Positions 54,245 through 62,821 are shown, counted from the first letter of the stretch. The stretch is DNA of 64,000 nt from Nannocystis sp. (GCF_016714285.1 NZ_JADJNN010000003.1:1-64000), one strand, 5' to 3'. Translations and numbers: made by a program. The notes: generated by a model from the letters alone, not told the origin.

Positions 54245-54654
54245 GCAGCGAGCAGCTCGAGGTCGCGACCCGCGGCCGCGGCCTCGTCGACATCAGCGCA
54301 GAGGTCCAGGCCGTCGTCGCCCGCAGCGGCGTCCAGGTCGGCCTGTGCAACGTCTTCATCCACCACACCAGCGCCTCCCTGCTGATCACCGAGAACGCTG
54401 ACCCCGAGGTCCAACGCGACCTCGAACGCTTCTTCGCCCGCCTCGTCCCCGACGGCGACCCTCTGTTTCGCCACACCGAGGAGGGCCCCGACGACATGCC
54501 CGGCCACGTCCGCGCCGCGCTCACCCAGGTCAGCCTCGGCGTGCCGGTGCGGGCCGGTCGCTGCGAGCTCGGCACCTGGCAGGGCATTTACCTGTGGGAG
54601 CACCGCCACGCCGCCCACCAGCGACGCCTCACCGTGACCGTGATCGGCAGCTGA
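54241..54654 (+). CDS. YjbQ/UPF0047 family protein
   Basis: Protein of 137 residues from ATG 54241. Family pattern: IHHTSASLLITENADPEVQR, DDMPGHVRAAL, GTWQGIYLWEHRH. Members form trimers with a His/Asp/Glu metal site and show thiamine-phosphate synthase-like activity; the physiological role is unsettled. Translationally coupled to DUF1244 and followed after one base by ttcA. Confidence 0.92.
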   Translation: MSSEQLEVATRGRGLVDISAEVQAVVARSGVQVGLCNVFIHHTSASLLITENADPEVQRDLERFFARLVPDGDPLFRHTEEGPDDMPGHVRAALTQVSLGVPVRAGRCELGTWQGIYLWEHRHAAHQRRLTVTVIGS

Positions 54655-54662
54655 CATGTCCC
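54654..54662 (+). repeat. ACATGTCCC word of the dispersed repeat at a start codon
   Basis: ACATGTCCC provides the ATG of the ttcA gene directly after the YjbQ stop. Short enough that chance is possible. Confidence 0.4.
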
Positions 54663-55486
54663 AAAGTTCACGCGACCACGGCTCCGCGAGGCTGGCCCTC
54701 TCGAAGCGGGCCCTCTCGAAGCAGATGACGCGCACGATCTCCAGCTACGGCCTGCTCGCCGAGGGCGACCACGTGCTCGTCGCCGTGTCCGGCGGCAAGG
54801 ACAGCTACACCCTCCTCGACCTGCTGTGGCACGCCCGCGCCCGCGCCCCCTTCAAGTTCGACCTCACCGCCGTGCACTTGGACCAGGCCCAGCCGGGCTA
54901 CGACGGTCGCCCGCTCGCGGCCTGGCTCGCGGCCTTCGGCGCCCCGCACCAGATCTTGCGCGAGGACACCTACTCCGTCGTCGTCGATCGCACCCCGGCC
55001 GGCGGCACCTACTGCGCGGTGTGTTCACGGCTGCGTCGCGGCATCCTCTACACCGCCGCTGAGCGCCTCGGCTGCAACAAGATCGCTCTCGGTCACCACC
55101 GCGACGACGCCCTCGAGACCCTCCTGCTCAATCTCTTCTACGGCGGCAAGCTGCAGGCCATGCCCGCCGGCTACACCACCGACGACGGCCGCTTCCAGGT
55201 CATCCGCCCGCTGATCGAGTGCGCCGAGGCCGACATCGCCGCGCACGCCCGCGACGCCGGCTACCCGATCTTGCCGTGCAACCTGTGCGGCTCGCAGGAC
55301 GGCCTGCGCCGCGACGCCATGGCCCGCCTGCTCGAGTCGCTCGAGCGCGACTCGCCGAACATCCGCGCCGTCATGCTGAGCGCCCTCAAGAACGTCAGCC
55401 CCACCCACCTGCTCGACCCGCGCCTGCTCGGCCGCCCCGCAGCGCCCGCGTCCGGTCCGGTGCGCCTGCCCGTGCTCAGCGGCTAG
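54656..55486 (+). CDS. ttcA: tRNA 2-thiocytidine(32) synthetase
   Basis: Protein of 276 residues. PP-loop SGGKDSYTLLDLL, CAVCSRLRRG and later CNLCG cysteines that hold the iron-sulfur cluster, ALGHHRDDALETLLLNLFYG. TtcA inserts sulfur at cytidine 32 of tRNAs in an ATP-dependent step. The first 22 residues are extra; internal ATG 54725 (MTRTISS) is an alternative start. The stop codon lies in CTAG shared with the convergent phosphatase gene. Confidence 0.92.
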   Translation: MSQSSRDHGSARLALSKRALSKQMTRTISSYGLLAEGDHVLVAVSGGKDSYTLLDLLWHARARAPFKFDLTAVHLDQAQPGYDGRPLAAWLAAFGAPHQILREDTYSVVVDRTPAGGTYCAVCSRLRRGILYTAAERLGCNKIALGHHRDDALETLLLNLFYGGKLQAMPAGYTTDDGRFQVIRPLIECAEADIAAHARDAGYPILPCNLCGSQDGLRRDAMARLLESLERDSPNIRAVMLSALKNVSPTHLLDPRLLGRPAAPASGPVRLPVLSG

Positions 55487-56544
55487 CGCAGCGCCTTCAC
55501 TTGATCGCCGACGATCTCCAGCACCTCGGGGTGGCCGTTGTAGTAGGCCGCCATCCCGACGTCGATGCACCACACCTTGCCCCCGCAGTTGCTCACGATC
55601 CCGTCGGTGTGCACCGTGTGCCCGAGCACCATGCGCTGGACCTTGAGCAAGGCGAGCGACTCCTCGGCGACGGTACAGTCTTCGGGGCCTGGATCCTGGC
55701 AGAAGCGCCGCGACCACAGCGGGCTCTCGTCGCCCTGCAGCAGCTCCGGCGAGATCTCGCCCTCGCCTCGCAGCCAGCGCTGCGTCTCGGTGTTGATCGC
55801 GTCGAGGCCCTTGCGGGCGTGCTCCGGCAGCACGCCGCCGTGGGCGAACACCGTGTCGCCGACGATCAGCAGCACCGGTCGCGTCGCCAGCTTGCGCGCA
55901 TAGGGGCCGCCCGGCGTGAACGCGAGCAGGCGCCCGCGCATCGCCGGCTCCACGCGCGCGACCCGGGGGTCGGCAAGGTCGATCCCCGGCACCTCGGCGA
56001 AGTCGACGAAGCCGCCGGCGGTCACGTAGCGCAGGTCGCCGGCCGCGTTCATCAGCTCGTGATTGCCGTTGAGCACGTGCAGCGCTCCGCCGGCCTTGCG
56101 CGCCTCACCCTCGAGGCGCTCGAGCAGCTCGAGGATCGCCCGCTCGCCGTCGCCGCGATCGAGCTGATCGCCGGTCTGCACGACCACCAGCGACCCACCG
56201 ATCCATCGCTCCTGTTCGTCGATCGCCCCGGCCAGCCGCAGCGCCGCGCGGGTCGCCGCGAGGTCGCCGTGCAGGTCGCCGAGCGCGACCAGCCGGGCCG
56301 GCGCCGGCAGCCGGCTCGCTCCGTCTGCGAGCGCTGCGACCTGGGCCCGCTGCGCGACCTGGGCCCGCTGCGCGACCTGGGCCCGCTGCGCGACCTGGGC
56401 CGGCTCCGCGGGTGAGCTCGCGGCCGCGGGTAGCGACGCCTTCCCCTCGCTCACCGGCGCGGAGGCGGCCGCCGGCGGGCGAGCGTCGCAGCCCAGGAGC
56501 GGGAGCAGGAGCAGGGCGAGCGAGGGGCAGCGCATCGCGGGCAT
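55483..56544 (-). CDS. Metallophosphoesterase lipoprotein with AQVAQR repeats
   Basis: About 353 residues from ATG 56544 (or 56535), lipobox PLLGC. Three and a half AQVAQR units encoded by an 18-base tandem repeat form the linker. Calcineurin-like phosphoesterase motifs follow: VALGDLHGDLAATRAAL, QTGDQLDRGDGE, LHVLNGNHELMN, FAHGGVLPEH and LGHTVHTDG. It resembles Shewanella-like protein phosphatases. It may dephosphorylate targets of exported kinases in the envelope (inference). Its end overlaps the ttcA stop. Confidence 0.9.
   Translation of the reverse strand: MPAMRCPSLALLLLPLLGCDARPPAAASAPVSEGKASLPAAASSPAEPAQVAQRAQVAQRAQVAQRAQVAALADGASRLPAPARLVALGDLHGDLAATRAALRLAGAIDEQERWIGGSLVVVQTGDQLDRGDGERAILELLERLEGEARKAGGALHVLNGNHELMNAAGDLRYVTAGGFVDFAEVPGIDLADPRVARVEPAMRGRLLAFTPGGPYARKLATRPVLLIVGDTVFAHGGVLPEHARKGLDAINTETQRWLRGEGEISPELLQGDESPLWSRRFCQDPGPEDCTVAEESLALLKVQRMVLGHTVHTDGIVSNCGGKVWCIDVGMAAYYNGHPEVLEIVGDQVKALR
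56338..56403. repeat. 18-base tandem repeat, three full copies plus partial, in frame
   Basis: Unit GACCTGGGCCCGCTGCGC from 56338, 56356 and 56374, then a partial copy to 56403; encodes AQVAQR on the minus strand. Confidence 0.93.
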
Positions 56545-56665
56545 GCTAGCAGCGCCGCCGGGCAGTTGCGCGCTGTTGCGACGCGCCGCGTGCGCGCTGG
56601 CCGTGGCTGTATAGCGACAATCGATACCCCCGTTTGCAGCGATCGCGGTAACTTGGTGAGTACCC

Positions 56666-57799
56666 ATGGAGATCGCATCGCGGCCCGAGACCGGTCGGAT
56701 CCTCGTCGTCGATGACGAGGCCATGATGCGTCGGCTGCTGGAGAAGCTGCTACGAATGGAGGGATATGAGGTCGCGCTCGCCAGCAGCGGCGAGCAGGCC
56801 CTCGCCGAGCTGTCGAAGCACGGCGCCGACACGGTGCTGCTCGACATGCGAATGCCGGGCATGACCGGCCTCGACGTCTGTCGGCAGATCCGCGCCCATC
56901 GACGCGGCCTGCACACGCCGGTGGTCTTCATCACCGCGGTCAACGACCGCGAGCTGCGGCGCCGTGGCATGGAGGCCGGCGCCGATGACTTCCTGAGCAA
57001 GCCCTTCGACGAGGTCGAGCTGCTGGCCCGCATTCGCAACTGCGTGCGGGTCAAGCGTTACTACGACAACCTCGCGCAGCAGAAGGAGCAGCTCGAGCTC
57101 GCGGTGAACGAGCGGACGGCGGCGCTCAACGACGCGATCGCCAGGCTGACGCAGAGTCAGCTCGACCTGCGCAACTCGCAGGAGGAGACGATCTATCGCC
57201 TCTCGCGCGCGGCCGAATTTCGCGACGACGAGACCGGCCAGCACCTGCAGCGAATGAGCCGCTACTGCCAGATCATCGCCCGCCACATCGGCCTCGACGA
57301 GGTCACCTGCGAGCTGCTGCGGATCGCCAGCCCGATGCACGACGTCGGCAAGCTCGGCATCCCCGACCGCATCCTGCTCAAGCCTGGCCGGCTCACCCCG
57401 GACGAGTTCACGATCATGAAGGGCCACGCCGAGATCGGCTATCGCATCCTCGTCGGCTCCGACGCCACGCCGCTCAAGATGGCCGCGACGATCGCCCACA
57501 CCCACCACGAGAAGTGGGACGGCAACGGCTACCCGCGCGGCCTCAAGGGCGAAGAGATCCCGCTGTTTGGCCGCATCGCCGCGATCGCCGACGTGTTCGA
57601 CGCCCTGACCAGCGCACGCCCGTACAAGCCGGCGTGGCTGCTGGACGACGCCCTGCAGCTGATGCGTACCAGCCGCGGCACGCACTTCGACCCGACGTTG
57701 ATCGACGTCTTCTTCGCGGCCCTGCCCGAGGTGCTGGCGATCCGCGAGCGCTTCGTCGACGCGCCAGCGCCTCACCCCGTGGGCGAGCAGCATCCATAG
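56666..57799 (+). CDS. Response regulator with HD-GYP cyclic-di-GMP phosphodiesterase domain
   Basis: Protein of 377 residues. Receiver 11-125 with Asp60 in VLLDMRMPG and Lys112 in LSKPFD; a coiled linker about 133-175; HD-GYP domain with FRDDETGQHLQRMSRY, HDVGKLGIPD (HD at 225-226) and HHEKWDGNGYP (280-290), all canonical. Should cleave cyclic di-GMP to pGpG or GMP upon phosphorylation. Its kinase is not adjacent. Divergent from the metallophosphoesterase gene with 121 bases between. Confidence 0.94.
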   Translation: MEIASRPETGRILVVDDEAMMRRLLEKLLRMEGYEVALASSGEQALAELSKHGADTVLLDMRMPGMTGLDVCRQIRAHRRGLHTPVVFITAVNDRELRRRGMEAGADDFLSKPFDEVELLARIRNCVRVKRYYDNLAQQKEQLELAVNERTAALNDAIARLTQSQLDLRNSQEETIYRLSRAAEFRDDETGQHLQRMSRYCQIIARHIGLDEVTCELLRIASPMHDVGKLGIPDRILLKPGRLTPDEFTIMKGHAEIGYRILVGSDATPLKMAATIAHTHHEKWDGNGYPRGLKGEEIPLFGRIAAIADVFDALTSARPYKPAWLLDDALQLMRTSRGTHFDPTLIDVFFAALPEVLAIRERFVDAPAPHPVGEQHP

Positions 57800-57807
57800 C
57801 GGCGTCC

Positions 57808-57898
57808 GCGATCGTCGGCGTCGGGGCGGCCGGCGCCGACATCTTGCAGCGCTTCGTATCAGTAGCCGCGTCGGCGATCGTCGGCGTCGGGGCGGCCG
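57808..57898. repeat. 25-base direct repeat around the 3' end of the DksA-like gene
   Basis: Identical 25-base copies at 57808-57832 and 57874-57898, with six more matching bases in front apart from one change; spacing is 66 bases. The second copy codes for the C-terminal end of the DksA-like protein, the first lies beyond its stop. Confidence 0.88.
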
Positions 57899-58266
57899 CG
57901 GCCGCCCTCGCGCTCGGCCTCGGCCTGCGCCTCGACGGTGGCTCGCGCGGTCGGCTCGCTCTGCAGGCGCGCGAAGGGGATCGCCTCGTCGCTGAGCTCG
58001 CAGACCCCGTAGCTGCCGGCCTGCATCCGTTGCAGCGCCGCCTCGATCTCCGCCAGCCGGACCCGCTCGTGGTCTGCCAGAGTCCAGTGGGCCAGCTGCG
58101 CCGCCTCGCTCGCCGCGGCGTCCTGGCGGTCGCCCACGTCCGGGGTCTCCTCGGCCGCCGCCACCAGGTCGACCGTCTCTTGATGGCGCAGACGCAGCAG
58201 TGCCTCGCGTTCGTGCTCGAGCTGGTCGCGCAGGGTCGCAAGCTGTTCTGGGCTCAGATGTCGCAT
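57859..58266 (-). CDS. DksA/TraR-like protein lacking zinc-finger cysteines
   Basis: About 135 residues from ATG 58266 (AGGAG seven bases upstream). A coiled coil (LATLRDQLEHEREALLRLRH, LAEIEAALQRMQAGSYGVCE) precedes the region of the usual four-cysteine finger, which reads YGVCELSDEAIPFARLQSEP and lacks three of the four cysteines. The IPFARL and P-rich pattern is still clear. The tail is Asp/Arg-rich. It may bind RNA polymerase as a zinc-free DksA homologue, as some Pseudomonas and phage versions partly do (inference). Divergent from the GMC oxidoreductase. Confidence 0.82.
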   Translation of the reverse strand: MRHLSPEQLATLRDQLEHEREALLRLRHQETVDLVAAAEETPDVGDRQDAAASEAAQLAHWTLADHERVRLAEIEAALQRMQAGSYGVCELSDEAIPFARLQSEPTARATVEAQAEAEREGGRGRPDADDRRRGY

Positions 58267-58322
58267 GTACATACTCCTAGCGCGCGCGACGATCGCGCGC
58301 ACTTGTGGTAGATCACGGGACT

Positions 58323-59894
58323 GTGACCGACTTCGACTTCGACTACATCGTCGTGGGCTCTGGCTTCGGCGGCAGCGTCTCTGGCCTGCGGCTGACCGAG
58401 AAGGGCTACCGCGTGCTGATGCTCGAGAAGGGCATGGAGCTTGGCCCCGCGGACTTCCCGAAGTCCAACTGGAACCTCAAGCGCTGGCTATGGATGCCGA
58501 AGCTCGGGTGGCGCGGCCTGTTTCAGATGAGCTTCTTTCGCCACGTCACGGTGCTGTCGGGCGTGGGTGTGGGCGGTGGTTCGCTGGTCTACGCCAACAC
58601 CCTGCCGATCCCCAAGCGCCCGTTCTTTCAGCAGGCCAGCTGGACCCACCTCGCCCGCTGGGAGGAGGAGCTCGGCCCGCACTATCTCACGGTGCGGCGC
58701 ATGCTCGGCGCCGTCCCGAACCCCAGCTTCACCCCGGTCGACCGCATCATGAAGGCCGTCGCTGGCGACATGGGCAAGGAGTTCGAGAAGACCCACGTCG
58801 CCGTGTACTTCGGCGAGCCCGACAAGACCGTCCCCGACCCCTATTTCGCCGGTGAGGGCCCCGAGCGGACCGGCTGTAATTTCTGCGGCGGTTGTATGCT
58901 CGGCTGCCGCTTCGGCGCCAAGAACACCCTCGACAAGAACTATCTCCACTTCGCGCGCAAGCAGGGCATGCAGCTGCTCGCGGACACCGAGGTCACCGCC
59001 GTGCGCCCGCTGCCTGGCGGCGGCTATCGCGTCGAGGCGAAGGTCGGCCGCTCGCTGTTCGGGCGCAAGCAGCGGGTGTTCACCGCGCGCAACGTGGTGT
59101 TCTCCGGCGGCGTGCTCGGCACCGTCGAGCTGCTCCTGCGCATGCAAGCGGATCCAGAGGGCCTGCCGAAGCTCTCGCCGCGGCTGGGTGACACGGTGCG
59201 GACCAACAGCGAGTCGTTGATCGGCGTCATCGGCCAGAAGCGCGACGAGGACCTGTCCCGTGGCATCGCCATCGGCTCGATCATCCAGACCGACGAGCAG
59301 TCGCACGTCGAGCCGGTGCGCTACCCCGCCGGCTCCAACTTCTTCCGCTCGATGATGGCCCCGCACGTCAGCGGCGAGAGCAGCTTCGTGCGCGTCGCCC
59401 GGATGATCGGCTCGGCCCTGCGGCACCCGATCAAGCTGGCTCGCGCCCTGACCGTCTCGGACATGTCGAAGTACAGCATCATCTTGCTGTACATGCGCAG
59501 CGCCGAGGGCACCCTGCGCTTTCGCCTCGGCGTCGGCGACAGCCTGGGCAGCTCCGTCAGCACCGGCAAGGCGCCGAGCGCCACGATCCCCGAGGCCACC
59601 GATATCGCCGAGCGCGTGGCCGCCAAGATCGACGGCCTGCCGATGTCCATGGTCCAGGAGACCATATTCAACATCCCGACCACCGCGCATATCCTCGGTG
59701 GCTGCTGCATGGGCGACTCGCCCGCGACCGGCGTGATCGACCACCGCCACCGGGTGTTCGGCTACGAGGGTCTCTACGTGATCGACGGCTCCGCCGTCTC
59801 GGCCAACCCCGGCGTCAACCCCTCGCTGACGATCGCCGCGCTGGCCGAGCGCGCCATGACCTTCATCGCGCCGAACGTCAGCGTGGTCCCGTGA
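58323..59894 (+). CDS. GMC-family oxidoreductase (cholesterol oxidase-like)
   Basis: About 523 residues; GTG 58323 gives MTDFDFDYIVVGSGFGGSV, typical of relatives, while GTG 58305 adds six residues. FAD-binding VGSGFGGSVSGLRLTEKG, GVGVGGGSLVYAN, a cysteine cluster TGCNFCGGCMLGCRFGAKNT and the C-terminal ILGGCCMGDSPATGVID plus GLYVIDGSAVSANPGVNPSL. Oxidises alcohol groups of sterols or other lipids with FAD. Sterol synthesis is known in some myxobacteria, so a sterol substrate is plausible but unproven. A 10-base tandem repeat starts 14 bases after the stop. Confidence 0.9.
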   Translation: MTDFDFDYIVVGSGFGGSVSGLRLTEKGYRVLMLEKGMELGPADFPKSNWNLKRWLWMPKLGWRGLFQMSFFRHVTVLSGVGVGGGSLVYANTLPIPKRPFFQQASWTHLARWEEELGPHYLTVRRMLGAVPNPSFTPVDRIMKAVAGDMGKEFEKTHVAVYFGEPDKTVPDPYFAGEGPERTGCNFCGGCMLGCRFGAKNTLDKNYLHFARKQGMQLLADTEVTAVRPLPGGGYRVEAKVGRSLFGRKQRVFTARNVVFSGGVLGTVELLLRMQADPEGLPKLSPRLGDTVRTNSESLIGVIGQKRDEDLSRGIAIGSIIQTDEQSHVEPVRYPAGSNFFRSMMAPHVSGESSFVRVARMIGSALRHPIKLARALTVSDMSKYSIILLYMRSAEGTLRFRLGVGDSLGSSVSTGKAPSATIPEATDIAERVAAKIDGLPMSMVQETIFNIPTTAHILGGCCMGDSPATGVIDHRHRVFGYEGLYVIDGSAVSANPGVNPSLTIAALAERAMTFIAPNVSVVP

Positions 59895-60198
59895 CGGGGT
59901 CGTCGCCGGTGGCCCGCGTGGTGGCCCGTGGTGGCCCGTGGTGGCCCGTGGTGGCCCGTGGTGGCCCGTGGTGGCGGCGGCCCTGTGGCGGACCCCGATA
60001 GCGTGCCCCGTGGCGGACCGATGGCGCATGGCGGACCCTGTCGCGGACCCCGTGATGGCCGCGCTGGCGAGTTCTGCGGGCATCCGCTGAGATATCTTCC
60101 AGCCCCGCGATGCTTGCGGGGCTGGCACGGGCGTGCGATATGCTCCGCTCGGTCATGCCCCCCGCCCGACCCCGTCACCGCGATCGGAGATTCGCCTG
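59895..60198. other. Non-coding stretch with tandem repeats
   Basis: No gene supported in 304 bases. The first 76 bases hold a 10-base tandem repeat, followed by a looser GTGGCGGACC-like series to about 60050, then the leader of the E1-nitroreductase gene. Confidence 0.6.
59921..59970. repeat. 10-base tandem repeat, five exact copies
   Basis: GTGGCCCGTG repeated five times without change, with imperfect units on both sides, directly downstream of the GMC oxidoreductase stop. The period is not a multiple of three, consistent with non-coding DNA. Confidence 0.95.
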
Positions 60199-62448
60199 AT
60201 GTTGCGCCGGATCCCCCGGGAGCGGCCCTCCTGGCGCTCGGTGCTGGAGCTCGGCGAGCGCGAGGCGTGGTTCCCGCTGTTCTTCGACCGCGGCCTCCGC
60301 GAGGACCGCGAGGCGATGGACGAGCTGATGGCCAAGGGCGAGGTCGTGTTCGTCCACGACACCATCGACGCCCAGGTCGGTGACCTGATCAAGACCCGCC
60401 ACCCGCGCCAGCCGGCCTTCACCGAGGCCGATCTGGCCGACAAGATCCACCAGAAGCTCGGGGGCACCGCGCTCCACGACTACGGCCGCTGGGCCTTCTT
60501 CCCGTGGTCGCGGCGTCTGGTCCACCTGCTGCCGCCGGCGGAGTTCTTCGAGCTGCGCTCCGATCGCAACCGCAACAAGATCACCCGCGCCGAGCAGGCG
60601 CGCCTGGCCAAGATTCGTATCGGTCTGGTCGGGCTCAGCGTCGGTAACGCGGTCGCCGTGACCCTCGCGCTCGAGGGCCTGTTCGGCGAGCTGCGCCTCG
60701 CGGACTTCGACCACCTCGACCTTTCGAACATGAATCGCATCCGTTGCGCGGTCCACGATATCGGCATCAATAAGGCCGTTATCTGCGCACGCCAGATCTT
60801 CGAGCAAAATCCGTATGCGAACGTCGCCGTCTACAGCGACGGCCTGACCCGCGAGAACGTCACCTCGTTCATCGACGAGGGCGGTCGCCTCGACATCCTG
60901 ATCGACGAATGCGACAGCCTGTTCGCGAAGATCAAGATCCGCGAGGAGGCGCGCGCGCGCCGGATCCCCGTGTTGATGGAGACCAGCGACCGCGGCCTCC
61001 TCGACATCGAGCGCTTCGACCTCGAGCCCGACCGGCCGCTCCTCCACGGCCTGGTCGGCGACCTGACCTCCGAGCAGGCCGACACCCTGCCGCCCCCGGC
61101 CCGCATCGGCCTCATCCTCCGCGTGGTCGGCCAGGACACCATGTCGCCCCGCGCCGCCGCCTCGATGCTCGAGCTCGGCCGCACCGTCCGCGCCTTCTCT
61201 CAGCTCGGCTCCGACGTCACCCTCGGCGGCGCCACCACATCGATCGCCGTCCGCCGCCTCGCCCTCGGCCTGCCCCTCGCCTCGGGCCGCGTGTTCATCG
61301 ACGTGAGCAAGGCCCTGGAGACCGTCCGCTCGCCCGAGCTCCCGCGGGCCCAGGGCAACCCGCGCGCCGAGAAGGAGGCCGCCTTCATTCGTGAGGTGGT
61401 TCAATATGCGACCATGGCCCCGTCGCCGCGAAACGCCCAGCCCTGGCGCTTCCATCACAGCGACGGCGCCCTCCACGTCGAGCTCGACAGCAGCCGCGTC
61501 GCTGACCTCGAGGTGGGCAAGCCGTGGGCCCTGGTGGCGATCGGTGCGGCGCTCGAGACCCTGCAGATCGCGGCGCTGGCGGCCGGGCGCAAGGCGCAGA
61601 TCGACCTGTTCCCTGATCCGCAGGCGGAGCACCTGGTCGCCCGCCTGCGCTTCACGGAGCTCCCGGGCGACGCCGCCGCAGACCCGCTCTTCGAGCAGAT
61701 CACGCGGCGTGCCACCAACTACCGGCCCGGGACCCGCGGCAACCTCAGCCCGGTCCACGCGCAGGTGCTCATCGAGGCGGCCAAGAATCACGGCGCTCGG
61801 CTGCAAATCTGCACCGACCGCGCCGCGATCGAGGAGCTGGCCCTGCTGATGGGAGAGGCCGAACGGCGCAGCTGCCTGTCGCCCAAGTTGCACGAATCGT
61901 ACTTCCGCGAGATCCGCTGGACCGCCGCCGAGGCGCGCGAGACTCGCGACGGCCTCGACCTCGATTGCCTCGAGCTCTCGCCGATGGACCGCGCTGTCCT
62001 GCAGATCGTCCGCTCCCCGGACGTCGCCCAGGTGCTCCGCGCGGTCGATGGCGGCGAGGCGATCGCCATGCGCACCACCCAGGCCGTCAGCTCGTCCGCC
62101 GCGGTCGCGTACCTGACGATGGCTGGCCCAGCCCCCCACAGCTACGTGCGCGGCGGTCAGGCCCTGCAGCAGATATGGCTCACGGCCACGGCCTTGAACC
62201 TCGCCGTGCAGCCCTGTAACGGCCTCATCGAGCTGTTTACCCGGCTCGAGCGGTGCAACGGTGCCGGCCTCGACGCCGCGGATATCAGCGCCGTGATGGA
62301 GCAGCGCGAGCGCTTCTCCCGTTGCTTCAAGACCTCGCTCAACGACGCCGAGGTCATGGTGATCCGCCTCTTCCAGGCAGATCCCCCGACCCAGCGCAGC
62401 CTCCGACGCCCCGTCGAGCAAGTCCTCACGGTCGTGGCCCCGACTTGA
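60199..62448 (+). CDS. E1-like (ThiF/MoeB) - nitroreductase fusion, Rv1355c-like
   Basis: About 749 residues from ATG 60199, with GGAG nine bases upstream. Residues about 130-370 form a ubiquitin-activating-E1-like Rossmann domain (IRIGLVGLSVGNAVAVTLAL, RLADFDHLDLSNMNRIR, NKAVICARQIFEQNPYANV). Residues about 400-749 form a nitroreductase-like flavin domain (EVVQYATMAPSPRNAQPWRF, VGKPWALVAIGAALETLQIA). The same fusion is annotated in mycobacteria as Rv1355c/MoeY. The E1 zinc cysteines are absent. The role may be adenylation plus FMN redox chemistry on a small protein or metabolite. It is followed by a GNAT-type gene. Confidence 0.87.
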   Translation: MLRRIPRERPSWRSVLELGEREAWFPLFFDRGLREDREAMDELMAKGEVVFVHDTIDAQVGDLIKTRHPRQPAFTEADLADKIHQKLGGTALHDYGRWAFFPWSRRLVHLLPPAEFFELRSDRNRNKITRAEQARLAKIRIGLVGLSVGNAVAVTLALEGLFGELRLADFDHLDLSNMNRIRCAVHDIGINKAVICARQIFEQNPYANVAVYSDGLTRENVTSFIDEGGRLDILIDECDSLFAKIKIREEARARRIPVLMETSDRGLLDIERFDLEPDRPLLHGLVGDLTSEQADTLPPPARIGLILRVVGQDTMSPRAAASMLELGRTVRAFSQLGSDVTLGGATTSIAVRRLALGLPLASGRVFIDVSKALETVRSPELPRAQGNPRAEKEAAFIREVVQYATMAPSPRNAQPWRFHHSDGALHVELDSSRVADLEVGKPWALVAIGAALETLQIAALAAGRKAQIDLFPDPQAEHLVARLRFTELPGDAAADPLFEQITRRATNYRPGTRGNLSPVHAQVLIEAAKNHGARLQICTDRAAIEELALLMGEAERRSCLSPKLHESYFREIRWTAAEARETRDGLDLDCLELSPMDRAVLQIVRSPDVAQVLRAVDGGEAIAMRTTQAVSSSAAVAYLTMAGPAPHSYVRGGQALQQIWLTATALNLAVQPCNGLIELFTRLERCNGAGLDAADISAVMEQRERFSRCFKTSLNDAEVMVIRLFQADPPTQRSLRRPVEQVLTVVAPT

Positions 62449-62821
62449 GGTCCGCATTCGGGCGCATCTGCAAGAAGGCCCCAGGGCCGCTCCAGGCGAG
62501 TTTGTCCAGCCTCGTCATGATCGCGGTCTGTGAAATTTGTAATTTGCACTGCATTATTGGCAGTACAAATACCGTGTCGAACCCGCCTACCTCTGCGTGC
62601 GCGTAAGGAACCCACACAGGTGATCCGTTAGCGTGTCCGCCGTCGCAGTCATCGCTGACAGTAACAAGCTTCGTGCTTGACATTTCCGCGCATGGCTCGC
62701 ATTGTTGGGTTCCGTGCGCCCGGAAAGCGAGCCGTCCCCGGGCTGCATGCACTATCCGTCCACCGTCCTGCCAGCGGCTGCATTCGCGGCGCCTTCACTA
62801 CCATCAGCAGGGTTCGTGCCG
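62449..62821. other. Intergenic stretch with AT-rich palindrome
   Basis: No gene supported in 373 bases. An AT-rich patch at about 62530-62572 stands out from the surrounding high-GC DNA and contains a long imperfect palindrome; the rest shows nothing recognisable. Confidence 0.6.
62544..62568. promoter_or_regulatory. Imperfect 9+9 palindrome, candidate operator
   Basis: TTGCACTGC and GCAGTACAA are inverse complements at eight of nine positions around a seven-base centre; ATTTGTA (62535) and TACAAAT (62564) form a further outer pair. It lies 250 bases before the acyltransferase start and 95 bases after the E1-nitroreductase stop. Confidence 0.5.

Noticed and set aside
59251..59270. CTGTCCCGTGGCATCGCC within the GMC gene as a dispersed-repeat copy
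   Set aside because: It lacks the CATGTC half and encodes ordinary family residues, so chance is the simpler explanation.
59908..59980. Possible CRISPR-like array
   Set aside because: Units are 10 bases and contiguous, with no spacers and no cas genes nearby.
62449..62821. Small genes in the gap before the acyltransferase
   Set aside because: Short open frames exist but have no ribosome-binding site, codon preference or recognised motif.
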